Source: Vibrio caribbeanicus ATCC BAA-2122 (GTDB lineage: Bacteria; Pseudomonadota; Gammaproteobacteria; Enterobacterales; Vibrionaceae). Taken from it: 64,000 bases of DNA. A program made the translations under genes and the position numbers. Below are positions 19,499-29,500 of this stretch, one piece after another. The stretch spans positions 1 through 64,000 of the forward strand of contig NZ_AEIU01000111.1 in assembly GCF_000165125.1 (NCBI RefSeq). Reading direction: 5' to 3'. The notes beneath the pieces are model-generated. The model worked only from the letters and a program-made list of their open reading frames with translations, did not search any database and was not told where the DNA came from. How positions within the stretch are numbered: the stretch's first letter is position 1; each line of letters opens with the position of its first letter.

Positions 19499-20527
19499 AT
19501 GACACAAAATCTTGCTAAGCGCCTCAACAAATACATCAGTGAAACTGGCTTCTGTTCCCGCAGAGAAGCGGATAAATTAATTGAACAGGGGCGAGTGTCA
19601 ATTAATGATAGTGTTCCAGAAATGGGCACAAAAGTGATGCCTGATGATAAAGTGTGTATTGATGGTAAGCCATTAAGCCAGAAAGAAAAAACCATCTATA
19701 TTGCGCTCAATAAACCCACGGGTATTACTTGTACTACAGAGCGTGATGTTCCCGGAAACATTGTTGACTTCATCGGTCATAAAAAGCGTATTTTCCCTAT
19801 TGGTCGTTTAGACAAACCGTCCGACGGGCTGATCCTCCTGACCAATGACGGTGATATTGTTAACAAGATACTCAGAGCAGGCAATAATCACGAAAAAGAA
19901 TATGTCGTCCGAGTAGACAAACCGATCACCAAAAAGTTTGTCGATCAAATGAGCTCTGGTGTCGAGATATTAGATACTAAGACGTTACCTTGTAAAGTTA
20001 TCCAAGAAACCAAGTTCTCTTTTAGGATAACCTTGACTCAGGGGCTGAATCGTCAAATTCGCCGCATGTGTGAGGCGCTTGGCTACGAGGTGTTTAAATT
20101 ACGTCGAGTTCGAATTATGAACATCTCACTCGATGGTATTCCGAATGGTCAATGGCGCTACTTGAGCGATCATGAAGTTACAGAAATTCTTTCTATGTGC
20201 GAAAGTTCCTCTAATACGGAAGAAGCTTCTCAGCGAGATGCCAAAGGTACCCAAATAAAAAGTGCTACTGATGCAAAACTTTTTGACAGTCGTGAAGAGA
20301 ACAAAGCTTCCACCGCAAGAAGAAATCAGAAACAGCGCACATTTAAAGGCAGAAATGCAGACGAGTTTAGGCACGCGCCGAACTCGAAAAAGCGCCATCA
20401 CGGTAATAAATTAGATAAAAACAATACGGCACGACCAAAAAACGATAAGTCGTTTTCTAAGAGTAAACCGACAGCCTTAGCAGGGCAAAGACTCAGTCTG
20501 AAAAGCAAAAAAAATACAGAGGCGTAG
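19499..20527 (+). CDS. rluF: 23S rRNA pseudouridine(2604) synthase
   Basis: RluF of the RsuA family modifies U2604 of 23S rRNA. It has an N-terminal S4 domain (RLNKYISETGFCSRREADK), the catalytic-Asp motif GRLDKPSDGLI near residue 100 and NRQIRRMCEALGYEV. The C-terminal ~95 residues are a basic, low-complexity tail, as in E. coli RluF. A GTG at 19475 is possible, but the ATG at 19499 has CAGG in front and matches family starts (342 aa). The stop lies in a hairpin shared with the convergent upp. Confidence 0.93.
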   Translation: MTQNLAKRLNKYISETGFCSRREADKLIEQGRVSINDSVPEMGTKVMPDDKVCIDGKPLSQKEKTIYIALNKPTGITCTTERDVPGNIVDFIGHKKRIFPIGRLDKPSDGLILLTNDGDIVNKILRAGNNHEKEYVVRVDKPITKKFVDQMSSGVEILDTKTLPCKVIQETKFSFRITLTQGLNRQIRRMCEALGYEVFKLRRVRIMNISLDGIPNGQWRYLSDHEVTEILSMCESSSNTEEASQRDAKGTQIKSATDAKLFDSREENKASTARRNQKQRTFKGRNADEFRHAPNSKKRHHGNKLDKNNTARPKNDKSFSKSKPTALAGQRLSLKSKKNTEA

Positions 20528-20537
20528 AGACTACGCC
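20521..20537. terminator. Convergent hairpin rluF / upp
   Basis: A 7-bp stem GGCGTAG / CTACGCC with a 3-nt loop overlaps the rluF stop. A T run follows about 6 nt later on the minus strand only. Confidence 0.55.
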
Positions 20538-20548
20538 CCTAGCACTAT

Positions 20549-21175
20549 CTATTGTGTTCCGAAGATCTTATCACCAGCGTCTCCTAGTCCCGGAACGATA
20601 TACCCTTTTTCATTCAGTCTCTCATCAATTGCAGCGGTATAAAGCTCAACGTCTGGATGTGCTTTTTCCAGCGCCTCGATACCCTCGGGAGCAGAAACTA
20701 AAACCAGCACCTTAATATGCTGACAACCTTTTTCTTTGAGTAAATCTATGGTTGCAATCATAGAACCACCTGTTGCCAGCATAGGGTCAACGACTAAGGC
20801 AATACGCTCATCAATGTTGGATGCCAGTTTATTGAAATATGGAACTGGTTCTAACGTTTCTTCATCTCGGTAGATGCCGACGACACTGATTCTTGCACTC
20901 GGCATATGCTCAAGTACACCATCCATCATACCCAAACCAGCACGAAGAATAGGAACTACCGTCACTTTTTTACCTTTAATTTGGTCGACTTCTACTGGAC
21001 CATTCCAGCCTTCAATCGTGACTCTCTCTGTCTCAAAATCTGCTGTTGCTTCATAAGTTAGTAAGCTACCGACTTCTGTTGCAAGCTCACGAAAGCGCTT
21101 AGTACTGATTTCACCTTCTCTCATTAAGCCAATTTTATGTTTAACAAGAGGATGTTTTACTTCAACAACTTTCAT
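20549..21175 (-). CDS. upp: Uracil phosphoribosyltransferase
   Basis: Salvages uracil with PRPP to UMP. At 208 residues it has the usual length. Motifs: [19 protein letters not shown] at the start, the PRPP-binding loop [14 protein letters not shown] near residue 125 and the uracil-site segment [17 protein letters not shown] at the end. It is divergent from purM with 175 bp between, which carries a PurR box closer to purM. Such a neighbourhood of upp with purM-purN is common in gammaproteobacteria. Confidence 0.97.
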   Translation of the reverse strand: MKVVEVKHPLVKHKIGLMREGEISTKRFRELATEVGSLLTYEATADFETERVTIEGWNGPVEVDQIKGKKVTVVPILRAGLGMMDGVLEHMPSARISVVGIYRDEETLEPVPYFNKLASNIDERIALVVDPMLATGGSMIATIDLLKEKGCQHIKVLVLVSAPEGIEALEKAHPDVELYTAAIDERLNEKGYIVPGLGDAGDKIFGTQ

Positions 21176-21269
21176 TTCCGTCTCCAGATATTAGGTAAAA
21201 TTTAAATAAACTTCCGGATTATAAATGATTTGTTTTCCAATTTCCGCCCAAATATTGATAAAAAAACGC

Positions 21270-21285
21270 GCGCAAACGTTTGCTC
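21270..21285. promoter_or_regulatory. PurR operator before purM
   Basis: Contains the perfect palindrome GCAAACGTTTGC, the core of the PurR consensus. It is 66 bp before the purM GTG and just upstream of a TAGAAT -10 candidate near 21304. Confidence 0.88.
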
Positions 21286-21350
21286 TTTGTTGTGTACCAC
21301 TGTTAGAATAGCGGCGTTTTTCATCTCTAAATTTAATCGAGGACCTACCT

Positions 21351-22391
21351 GTGAGTGCTGATAACACATCCTTAAGCTACAAAGACGCTGGCGTTGATAT
21401 AGATGCAGGCAATGCGCTTGTTGATCGTATAAAAGGGGCGGTTAAACGCACACGCCGTCCTGAAGTTATGGGTGGCATTGGTGGTTTTGGTGCTTTATGT
21501 GAGTTACCAACTAAATACAAGCAGCCAGTGTTAGTTTCAGGCACGGATGGTGTTGGAACTAAGTTGCGCCTCGCTCTAGACATGAAAAAGCACGACACCA
21601 TAGGTGTTGACCTCGTTGCTATGTGCGTCAATGACTTGATTGTTCAAGGTGCAGAGCCTCTATTTTTCCTCGATTACTATGCGACAGGGAAACTCGATGT
21701 CGATACGGCTGCCGACGTAGTATCTGGTATTGCCGATGGATGTGTACAAGCTGGCTGTGCATTAATCGGTGGTGAAACCGCAGAAATGCCCGGAATGTAC
21801 GAGGGTGAAGACTACGATGTGGCGGGCTTTTGCGTTGGCGTGGCAGAAAAAGAAGATATTATTGATGGTTCTAAAGTTGGGGCAGGAGATGCATTAATTG
21901 CTGTCGGTTCGAGCGGTCCCCACTCAAATGGTTACTCACTGATCCGCAAGATTTTAGAAGTCTCTGGTGCCGATAAAAACGAAGAATTAGAAGGCAAAAC
22001 CATTGGAGAGCATCTTCTAGAGCCGACAAAGATCTACATTAAATCTGCATTGAAAATGATAGCCGAACACGACATTCACGCAATCTCACATATTACTGGG
22101 GGTGGTTTTTGGGAGAATATTCCACGAGTGCTCCCTGAAGGAACCAAAGCTGTAATTAACGGTGAGAGTTGGCAATGGCCCGCTATCTTTAATTGGTTAC
22201 AAAAGAAAGGGAATGTAACCACTCATGAGATGTACCGTACTTTTAACTGTGGCGTAGGCCTAATCATTGCTCTACCTCACTCACAAGCTCAATCAGCAGT
22301 CGAATTACTTAAAGCTGAAGGAGAGTATGCTTGGGTCATCGGAGAAATAGCGACTTCTAGCGACAGCGAAAATCAGGTGGAGATAAAATAA
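21351..22391 (+). CDS. purM: Phosphoribosylformylglycinamidine cyclo-ligase (AIR synthetase)
   Basis: Fifth step of de novo purine synthesis (FGAM + ATP to AIR). The 346 residues have the usual length. Starts at GTG behind GAGGACC. Motifs: [12 protein letters not shown] at the N-terminus, [23 protein letters not shown] and [13 protein letters not shown]. purN starts 3 bp after its stop, so the pair forms an operon under the PurR box. Confidence 0.97.
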   Translation: MSADNTSLSYKDAGVDIDAGNALVDRIKGAVKRTRRPEVMGGIGGFGALCELPTKYKQPVLVSGTDGVGTKLRLALDMKKHDTIGVDLVAMCVNDLIVQGAEPLFFLDYYATGKLDVDTAADVVSGIADGCVQAGCALIGGETAEMPGMYEGEDYDVAGFCVGVAEKEDIIDGSKVGAGDALIAVGSSGPHSNGYSLIRKILEVSGADKNEELEGKTIGEHLLEPTKIYIKSALKMIAEHDIHAISHITGGGFWENIPRVLPEGTKAVINGESWQWPAIFNWLQKKGNVTTHEMYRTFNCGVGLIIALPHSQAQSAVELLKAEGEYAWVIGEIATSSDSENQVEIK

Positions 22392-22394
22392 ATT

Positions 22395-23036
22395 ATGAAG
22401 AGCATAGTCGTTCTAGTTTCAGGCAGCGGATCTAACCTACAAGCCATTATAGATGCATGCCAAACAGACATCTCAAATGGTAAAGTTACAGCAGTATTTT
22501 CCAACAAAGCTAATGTTTATGCATTGGAACGAGCGAAAAAAGCAAATGCTGCCGCACATTTTTTAGACCCAAAAAGCTTTGAAACTCGCGACGCTTTTGA
22601 CTCTGAATTAATGAAACAGATTGATGAGTACTCTCCTGACATCATAGTACTGGCTGGGTATATGCGTATTTTAAGCGCTGATTTTGTACGCCATTACATG
22701 GGTAAAATGATTAATCTTCACCCTTCCCTTTTGCCCAAATATCCCGGGCTCAACACTTATCAACGTGCAATTCATGCAGGGGACGAAGAACATGGAACCA
22801 GCGTTCACTTTGTAACGGAGCAACTCGATGGTGGGCCTGTCGTATTACAGGCAAGAGTCCCCATTTTTGAAGATGATACGGTCGAGAGTCTAACTGCACG
22901 TGTACAATCTCAAGAGCACCGTATTTATCCTTTAGTTGTTCGCTGGCTGGTTGAAGGAAGGCTTGAAATGAAAAGTGACAAGGAAGCTTGCCTAGATGGA
23001 AAGTTACTTGGGCCTCAAGGTTATGCTAGCGAGTAA
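22395..23036 (+). CDS. purN: Phosphoribosylglycinamide formyltransferase
   Basis: Third step of purine synthesis, using 10-formyl-THF on GAR. 213 residues; N-terminal VLVSGSGSNLQAIIDAC, and the formyl-transfer region with catalytic Asn-His-Asp as INLHPSLLPKYPG and EHGTSVHFVTEQLDGG. Translated together with purM. A short palindrome derived from MITE ends lies just after the gene and may end transcription. Confidence 0.97.
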   Translation: MKSIVVLVSGSGSNLQAIIDACQTDISNGKVTAVFSNKANVYALERAKKANAAAHFLDPKSFETRDAFDSELMKQIDEYSPDIIVLAGYMRILSADFVRHYMGKMINLHPSLLPKYPGLNTYQRAIHAGDEEHGTSVHFVTEQLDGGPVVLQARVPIFEDDTVESLTARVQSQEHRIYPLVVRWLVEGRLEMKSDKEACLDGKLLGPQGYASE

Positions 23037-23049
23037 TACTTGTCTAATT

Positions 23050-23080
23050 ATACCCAAGTAACCCTATGGTGCTTGGGTAT
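23050..23080. repeat. Short palindrome resembling joined MITE ends
   Basis: ATACCCAAG / CTTGGGTAT, a 9-bp inverted repeat around 13 nt, identical to the outer ends of the element at 10021. It lies 13 bp past purN and could act as a hairpin terminator. Confidence 0.6.
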
Positions 23081-23081
23081 C

Positions 23082-23381
23082 TATATAAGCACCTCTATAG
23101 CTCTTAGATATAATTAAGTTTATTAATAAAATTAATTATTAATTTTGACTAACAACAAATAACACAACTTCAAAATACCGCCTTACATTTCATAATAATA
23201 AAATAACAAACTTGTGACATTCAATGTAGACTATTCAATCAAAGAATATATTATCCATCTAAATAGCAAAACAAATACAATAATGTATTTCTCATTAATT
23301 AATACTAATTTAAATATTTATTAATTTAATAATTAAATTTAACTTTAAAATATAAACAAATAAAATAACGGATGAAATAAT
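23082..23381. promoter_or_regulatory. Very AT-rich upstream region of the EIIC_2 gene
   Basis: About 300 bp dominated by A/T runs (repeated TTAATTTAA-like words), with no ORF. Such DNA is a typical H-NS target, but no specific site can be named. The ribosome site before 23382 is weak (CGGATGAAA). Confidence 0.4.
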
Positions 23382-24401
23382 ATGGAGATTTTCACTGGTA
23401 TCTTTGCTTTATTAGTAGCATTATGTCTTTTCTCATTATTTAGCTTTAAAGCACCCAAAGGCAATGCTGCAATGAGCGGTTTAGCAGATGCTGCTATTGC
23501 GACTTTTCTACTTGAAGCCATTCATAAATTTGTTTTGGGTAATTTACTTGGCATTGACTATCTTGGTGAGCTAGGTAATACAATCGGTGGTATGGGAGGT
23601 ATTGCAGCGGCTGCCTTAGTGATGCTTCGTATGGGCACTCCTCCACTTTATGCTGTTGTGACCGGATTATCTATGGCAAATCTTGGGATATTAGAAGGCT
23701 TTATTGTTGGCTACCTATTTACCTTTATTGTCCCCATCTTTAAGAAGTATTTACCTGAAGGTGTCGATATCATAGTGGGAGCTCTAACGCTTGCTCCTCT
23801 GGCAAACCTTTTTGGTACGTCAATCAGCCCTGCTCTTGATATGCTAATGGGAACTCTAGCAGATATGATCACAGAAGCTACACTTCTATCTCCACTAGCA
23901 ATGGGCTTTATTCTGGGTGGCTTAATTAAAATGGTCTGTACTTCACCCCTAAGTTCTATGGCATTGACAGCTATGCTGGGACTGACAGGCCTGCCCATGG
24001 GTATCGCTGCAATGGCTTGTTTTGGAGGATCGTTTACTAATGGCGTTATCTTCCACAAGCTCAAGCTAGGTAAACTGAGCAATACAATCAGTGTCATGAT
24101 TGAACCACTAACCCAAGCACATATAGTGACAAGAAATCCTTTGCCTATATTTATGTCCAATTTTCTTGGCGGTTCACTTGCGGGTATGACTGCTGCTTAT
24201 CTGGGAATAGTGAATAATGCGCCAGGCACAGCATCCCCAGTACCTGGATTATTATCTTCTATTGCGTTTAACTCGCCCGAGAAGCTACTAATTGCCGCTT
24301 TAGCTACGGCGATCGCTGGTTTAGTCGGTGGCATTATAGGTCATAGAATTTATCTACACTTCTTTTCTAAACGTGTACCAATTCAAGCTTGCCCTGAATA
24401 A
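23382..24401 (+). CDS. PTS transporter subunit IIC-like permease (EIIC_2 family)
   Basis: A 339-residue polytopic membrane protein with about ten hydrophobic segments and many small residues (GNTIGGMGGIAAAALVM, FILGGLIKMVCTSPLSSMA). These match the PTS_EIIC_2 family, whose members often lack neighbouring EIIA/EIIB genes, as here. Substrate unknown, and phosphotransfer is not shown. It is monocistronic, between the AT-rich leader and a MITE-end palindrome. Confidence 0.75.
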   Translation: MEIFTGIFALLVALCLFSLFSFKAPKGNAAMSGLADAAIATFLLEAIHKFVLGNLLGIDYLGELGNTIGGMGGIAAAALVMLRMGTPPLYAVVTGLSMANLGILEGFIVGYLFTFIVPIFKKYLPEGVDIIVGALTLAPLANLFGTSISPALDMLMGTLADMITEATLLSPLAMGFILGGLIKMVCTSPLSSMALTAMLGLTGLPMGIAAMACFGGSFTNGVIFHKLKLGKLSNTISVMIEPLTQAHIVTRNPLPIFMSNFLGGSLAGMTAAYLGIVNNAPGTASPVPGLLSSIAFNSPEKLLIAALATAIAGLVGGIIGHRIYLHFFSKRVPIQACPE

Positions 24402-24414
24402 ACTCTACAAATAA

Positions 24415-24453
24415 GTTTATACCCAAGTTTCTTCAAATCACTTGGGTATAAAC
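24415..24453. repeat. Palindrome of fused MITE ends, 14-bp arms
   Basis: A perfect 14-bp inverted repeat (GTTTATACCCAAGT / ACTTGGGTATAAAC) around 11 nt, 13 bp after the EIIC_2 stop. The arms equal the MITE ends; it can fold as a strong hairpin. Confidence 0.7.
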
Positions 24454-24586
24454 CGTGAGATAAGAAGGGACTCAGCCCAACAAAATGACTTTTTTGAGTC
24501 ATTTCAAACTACACCAACTGGATCACTTTATCGTGCTAACTGAGGCAGTATCATTAATCAACTAATTGAATATAAGGATGATATCA

Positions 24587-25318
24587 ATGCTCAAAGTAAA
24601 TGCACTATGTCTAGGTCTTCTCACTCTTTCTTTACCCCTAAAAGCCGATATTCTTAATTTAACATCACTAGAATGGCCCCCCTACGCAAGTGAAGTAGTT
24701 GAACAACAGGGAGCATCCGTTGCTGTAGTCAAAGCGGCCGTCGAAGCTATGGGACACGAGCTTAATGTTGAATTTTACCCTTGGGAGCGAGCTGTTCACC
24801 TCGCTAAGAACAAGCCTGATTACGCAGGTTACTTTCCCGAATACTACTTTGAAGCGGATGATTTATTATTCTCGCAATCCATAGGCACAGGGCCACTAGG
24901 CTTTGTCGAAAACAAAAGCAACCCTGTTACTTGGAGCTCTTTGAACGACCTGAAATCAATCAATATTGGTGTCGTACGAGGCTATGTTAATACAACTGAG
25001 CTTGACAATATGATCGCCAATCAAGAAATCAAAGCCGTTGCAGTGACCAGTGATAGCCGCAATATTTTAAAAGTCGCCGGTAAACGTATTCCACTGGCTG
25101 TCATAGACAGTAATGTCCTCGATTACCTTCTAAAAAGTGACCCAGATATCGCCTCAGCAAAAGATAAAGTAAAAATGAACAGTAAGCTACTCGAAGAAAA
25201 AGACCTATTCGTCGCGTTTGCTAATGATGAAAATGGCAAAAAATGGAGAACGATTATTAACCAAGGACTGAAAAAAATCGATAGTGAAGCGATTATGAAA
25301 CGTTATTTCTCAAAGTGA
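24587..25318 (+). CDS. Periplasmic substrate-binding protein (SBP_bac_3 family)
   Basis: A 243-residue secreted protein with a signal peptide (MLKVNALCLGLLTLSLPLKA, cleavage before DILNL). Solute-binding motifs: LEWPPYASE near the mature N-terminus, then VKAAVEAMGHELNVEFYPWERA. Upstream in-frame starts exist (24566, 24578), but AAGGATG is best spaced for 24587. No permease or ATPase gene is adjacent, so it is an orphan binding protein; the ligand, perhaps a polar amino acid or similar, is not known. Confidence 0.82.
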   Translation: MLKVNALCLGLLTLSLPLKADILNLTSLEWPPYASEVVEQQGASVAVVKAAVEAMGHELNVEFYPWERAVHLAKNKPDYAGYFPEYYFEADDLLFSQSIGTGPLGFVENKSNPVTWSSLNDLKSINIGVVRGYVNTTELDNMIANQEIKAVAVTSDSRNILKVAGKRIPLAVIDSNVLDYLLKSDPDIASAKDKVKMNSKLLEEKDLFVAFANDENGKKWRTIINQGLKKIDSEAIMKRYFSK

Positions 25319-25326
25319 TTTTTCGC

Positions 25327-25430
25327 TATACCCCAGTGACCTCAACATGCAGGATTCGGAGCAATGCCAAGACGTTGAGTTTAAAAAAATAACCCAACGG
25401 AATAGTGAGTGGTTTTACGATGCAATCCTG
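25327..25430 (+). repeat. Partial MITE-like repeat (left part)
   Basis: About 100 bp match the left part of the element at 10021 (TATACCCCAGTGACCTCAA, ATGCAGGATTC, GGAATAGT), diverged and without the right end. Confidence 0.65.
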
Positions 25431-25543
25431 CCTCTTGACGTCAATTAGGTCCACATTTTGAAGAAGTGTGTTCTTGAAGATGTGTGTTAATGCCCTGTTC
25501 ATTTTATTTACGGTATGTTGGGAAAAAGCATAGGAGAAACCCA

Positions 25544-26185
25544 ATGGATCTAAAGAATTTACTCAATCAAGCACTTAATTCCGATCTTATACAACAGGGT
25601 CAACAACAATTAAAAAAACCAAGTACTTCAAACTCTATAAAGTCTCTAGGTACAGGCGCGCTAGGTGGCGGGCTGGTAGGCATGCTAATGGGCTCAAAAA
25701 AGAGCCGTAAGCTTGGCAAAAAAGTGGGTAAGAATGCGCTCAAAATAGGCGGAGCAGCCGCACTGGGGGTACTTGCTTACAAAGTCTACAACAACTATCA
25801 AAGCAGTGAAAAATCTGAACAACACCAGTTTAATGAAAACGATCCTATCCACAATGAACTTATTCTTAAAGCTATGATTGCTGCCGCTAAAGCGGACGGT
25901 CATGTGGATAGTGAAGAGATGAACAAAATCCAATCGACTCTTGAGCAAGCAGGGGCTGAAGTACAACTCCAATCTTTGATTCACAGTGAGTTGAGCAAAC
26001 CTCTGGATCCATGTGAAATCGCATCACTTGCACAAACCCCTCAGCAAGCGTCTGAAATTTATCTGGCCTCATTGATCATTGTCGATGAGGAGAACTTTAT
26101 GGAAAAAGCCTATCTTGGCGAGCTTGCAAAACAGCTAAAACTTGATAGTGAAATAGTCTACCAACTTGAACAACAAATCAGGTAG
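25544..26185 (+). CDS. DUF533 family protein (YebE-like)
   Basis: A 213-residue protein. After an amphipathic N-terminus there is a Gly-rich hydrophobic region (GTGALGGGLVGMLMG, then GGAAALGVLAYKVYNNY) and a C-terminal TerB-like helical domain (LILKAMIAAAKADGHVDSEEM). This matches the DUF533/YebE family, likely inner-membrane, function unknown. The ATG at 25544 has AGGAGAAA in front; the longer upstream frame is not used. Confidence 0.88.
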   Translation: MDLKNLLNQALNSDLIQQGQQQLKKPSTSNSIKSLGTGALGGGLVGMLMGSKKSRKLGKKVGKNALKIGGAAALGVLAYKVYNNYQSSEKSEQHQFNENDPIHNELILKAMIAAAKADGHVDSEEMNKIQSTLEQAGAEVQLQSLIHSELSKPLDPCEIASLAQTPQQASEIYLASLIIVDEENFMEKAYLGELAKQLKLDSEIVYQLEQQIR

Positions 26186-26192
26186 TGGCTGT

Positions 26193-26216
26193 GAAAGGTT
26201 CATATTTGAACCTTTC
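26193..26216. terminator. Convergent terminator DUF533 / DUF4250 genes
   Basis: A perfect 10-bp stem GAAAGGTTCA / TGAACCTTTC with a 4-nt loop between the two convergent genes. Confidence 0.75.
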
Positions 26217-26224
26217 ATTCAACT

Positions 26225-26413
26225 TCAACGAAACTGTTTTGCTTCAACTAGGTAATCAAAGCCTGCATCTGAGAGCTTTTTTACTAGTTTCGCTTTATCA
26301 ATGTCATAGAATTTCACCAAGTTATCCAGATCGCCAAACTCATCGCGAATTTTCATATTCACCATACTCAGCAAGATCACTGGATCCATAGACTCAAACT
26401 GTTCCAAATTCAT
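26225..26413 (-). CDS. DUF4250 domain-containing protein, 62 aa
   Basis: A small acidic/helical protein beginning MNLEQFESMDPVILLSMVNM and ending FDYLVEAKQFR, a pattern I recognise as DUF4250. A full-length family member is about this size. Function unknown. It is convergent with the DUF533 gene and has its own short upstream region (purL terminator behind it). Confidence 0.85.
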   Translation of the reverse strand: MNLEQFESMDPVILLSMVNMKIRDEFGDLDNLVKFYDIDKAKLVKKLSDAGFDYLVEAKQFR

Positions 26414-26501
26414 TTTATTCTCTCAATATACAAATGGCTGCAAATCATCTCGAAAGGTCAACAGACCCTACCATAATCCTAACTGTGTGAACATCGACAG
26501 T

Positions 26502-26530
26502 AAAAAAACGCTGACCATTGGGTCAGCGCT
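26502..26530 (-). terminator. Rho-independent terminator of purL
   Basis: An 8-bp stem CGCTGACC / GGTCAGCG followed on the minus strand by seven T, 10 bp past the purL stop. Confidence 0.9.
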
Positions 26531-26539
26531 TTTGATTTA

Positions 26540-29500
26540 TCAGCCTATATTTTTTCGAGCGTTTTGGAACATACGCATCCAAGCACCATTCTCTCCCCAT
26601 TCTTCAGGGGCCCATGAATTGGCTACCGTACGGAAAACACGTTCTGGGTGAGGCATCATAATCGTGACTCTTCCATCATCAGTGGTTAATCCAGTTATTG
26701 CATTTGGAGAGCCATTCGGGTTATTTGGGTACTGCTGGGTATGTCGACCAAAGTTGTCAACATATCTAAGTGCCACAGTGCCCGACGCTTCAATACTCGC
26801 CAAGTGCTGATCATCCCTAACCTCTACACGTCCTTCACCATGTGAAACAGCAATAGGCATTCTTGAACCTGCCATATCATTCAAGAAAATAGAGTCTGTT
26901 TTTTGCACTTCGACCAAACTGAAGCGCGCTTCAAATCGTTCTGATTCATTTCGAACAAAGCGTGGCCATAGTTGAGCACCAGGAATGAGTTCCTTTAAGT
27001 TGGACAGCATTTGACATCCATTACAAACCCCAAGAGAAAACGTTTCTTGACGATTAAAGAAGGACTCAAACTGATCGCGAGCACGTGTATTAAATAGGAT
27101 TGATTTTGCCCAACCTTCGCCAGCTCCCAACACATCCCCATAAGAGAAACCACCACAAGCTACTAAACCATGATAGTCCCTAAGCTCTCCTTGACCAGAG
27201 AGGATATCACTCATGTGAATATCCGTTGCATCGAAGCCTGCTCTATCAAAAGCCGCCGCCATCTCAACATGAGAGTTAACGCCCTGCTCACGTAAAATCG
27301 CCATTTTAGGTCTCACACCCGTAGCAATATAAGGCGCTGCAATGTCTTCTTTAATATCAAAGTTCAGATCAACGTTAAGGCCCGGATCCGTATTATCTTG
27401 CTTAGCTTGATGCTCCTGATCCGCGCATTCTGGGTTATCACGAAGAGATTGCATCTGATGTGTCATCTCCGCCCAAATCGTACGCAGCTGTGTGCGACTA
27501 CGCTCAAAGATGACGCTATCGCCACAGGCAATCTGAATTTTATTACTGTTGTCACCTTCTGCCACAACATGACCAATGACGTGCGAGCAATGATTTAGAC
27601 CGTTTTTCGATAGTAACGATAGAACCGTATCCAAATGTTCGTTACTGACCTGAATCACAGCACCTAACTCCTCGTTGAAGAGTGCTGCCAGAGTGTCTTT
27701 ACCCAAATCACTAATATCCGCTTTCACACCACAGTGACCAGCAAATGCCATTTCAGCTAGAGTGACAAACAAGCCCCCATCACCTTTGTCATGATAAGCA
27801 AGCATGAGATCTTTCTCTAACAAAGCTTGCGTGGCCTGATAGAAGCCTTTGAGTTGAGCGGCATCATCCACATCAGCACATTTGTCACCCAATTGTTTAT
27901 ACACTTGAGCAAGAGCCGTGGCACCAAGTCGGTTCTGACCATTGCCAAGGTCGACGAGGATCAGCGAAGTATCACCTTTATCACAACGCAGTTGTGGTGT
28001 AACGGTTTTACGAATATCTTCTACACGGGCAAAAGCGGTAATGATCAAAGATAACGGTGAGGTGACCTCTTTATCTTCACCATTGTCATTCCAACGTGTT
28101 TTCATCGACATCGAGTCTTTGCCAACCGGAATAGTAAGGCCAAGCGCCGGACACAACTCTTCGCCGACTGCCTTTACTGCCTCGTACAGACCCGCATCTT
28201 CACCAGGGTGGCCAGCAGGAGACATCCAGTTCGCCGATAGTTTGATATGTTTAATATCACCGATATAAGTTGCAGCAATATTGGTTATTGCCTCTCCGAC
28301 AGCCAACCTTGCCGAGGCAGCAAAGTTCAATAGAGCTGCTGGAGTGCGCTCTCCCATTGACATCGCCTCACCATAATAAGAGTCGTAGCTCGCTGCCGTT
28401 ACCGCACAGTTAGCAACGGGAACTTGCCAAGGTCCCACCATTTGGTCACGAGCAACTAAGCCAGTTACGCTTCTGTCTCCAATGGTAATTAGGAATGTTT
28501 TTTCTGCGACACTCGGAAGCCTTAATACACGATCTACCGCTTCATCTAGGCTGATGGCCTTTGTATCCAATGCTGGGCTATCAGCTTTCAACGTCTTAGC
28601 ATCACGATGCATCTTAGGCGTTTTACCCAGCAAAATATCCATTGGCATATCAATAGGAGTATTCTCAAAGTGCGAGTCTTCGAGTTTAAGTTCCCGTTCC
28701 TCTGTGGCTATACCAACAACAGCATATGGTGCACGCTCTCTCTTACAGATCGCGTCGAATCTTGCCATGTCATCTGATGCCACGGCCAAAACATAACGCT
28801 CTTGTGATTCATTACACCAGATTTCTAGTGGACTCATGCCCGGTTCATCGTTAGGGACATCTCGTAATTGGAAAATCCCGCCACGCTCACCGTCGTCAAC
28901 CAATTCAGGGAGCGCGTTAGATATCCCTCCCGCACCAACATCATGGATAAATGCGATAGGGTTGTCGTCACCTAATTGCCAACAGCGGTCAATCACTTCC
29001 TGACAACGACGCTCCATTTCTGGGTTTTCACGCTGAACAGAGGCAAAGTCTAAGTCTTCAGCCGACTGTCCGGAAGCCATAGAGGAAGCGGCTCCTCCCC
29101 CTAGACCAATATTCATCGCAGGGCCACCCAATACGATTAAGCTCGCATCTACTGGGATGGATTTTTTCTGTACATGCTCGTCACGAATATTGCCCATACC
29201 ACCGGCTATCATGATCGGTTTATGATAACCACGCACCTCTTCACCAGCGTGAGAGTGCACTTTTTCCTCATACGTACGGAAGTAGCCCAATAAGTTTGGA
29301 CGACCAAATTCATTATTAAATGCCGCACCGCCCAATGGACCATCAAGCATAATATCTAACGCATTGACGATACGGTCTGGCTTACCAAAATCGGTTTCCC
29401 AAGGCTGTTCAAAACCCGGAATACGCAAATTAGAGGTCGTAAAGCCAACAAGACCTGCCTTCGGCTTACCACCAATACCCGTGGCACCCTCATCACGGAT

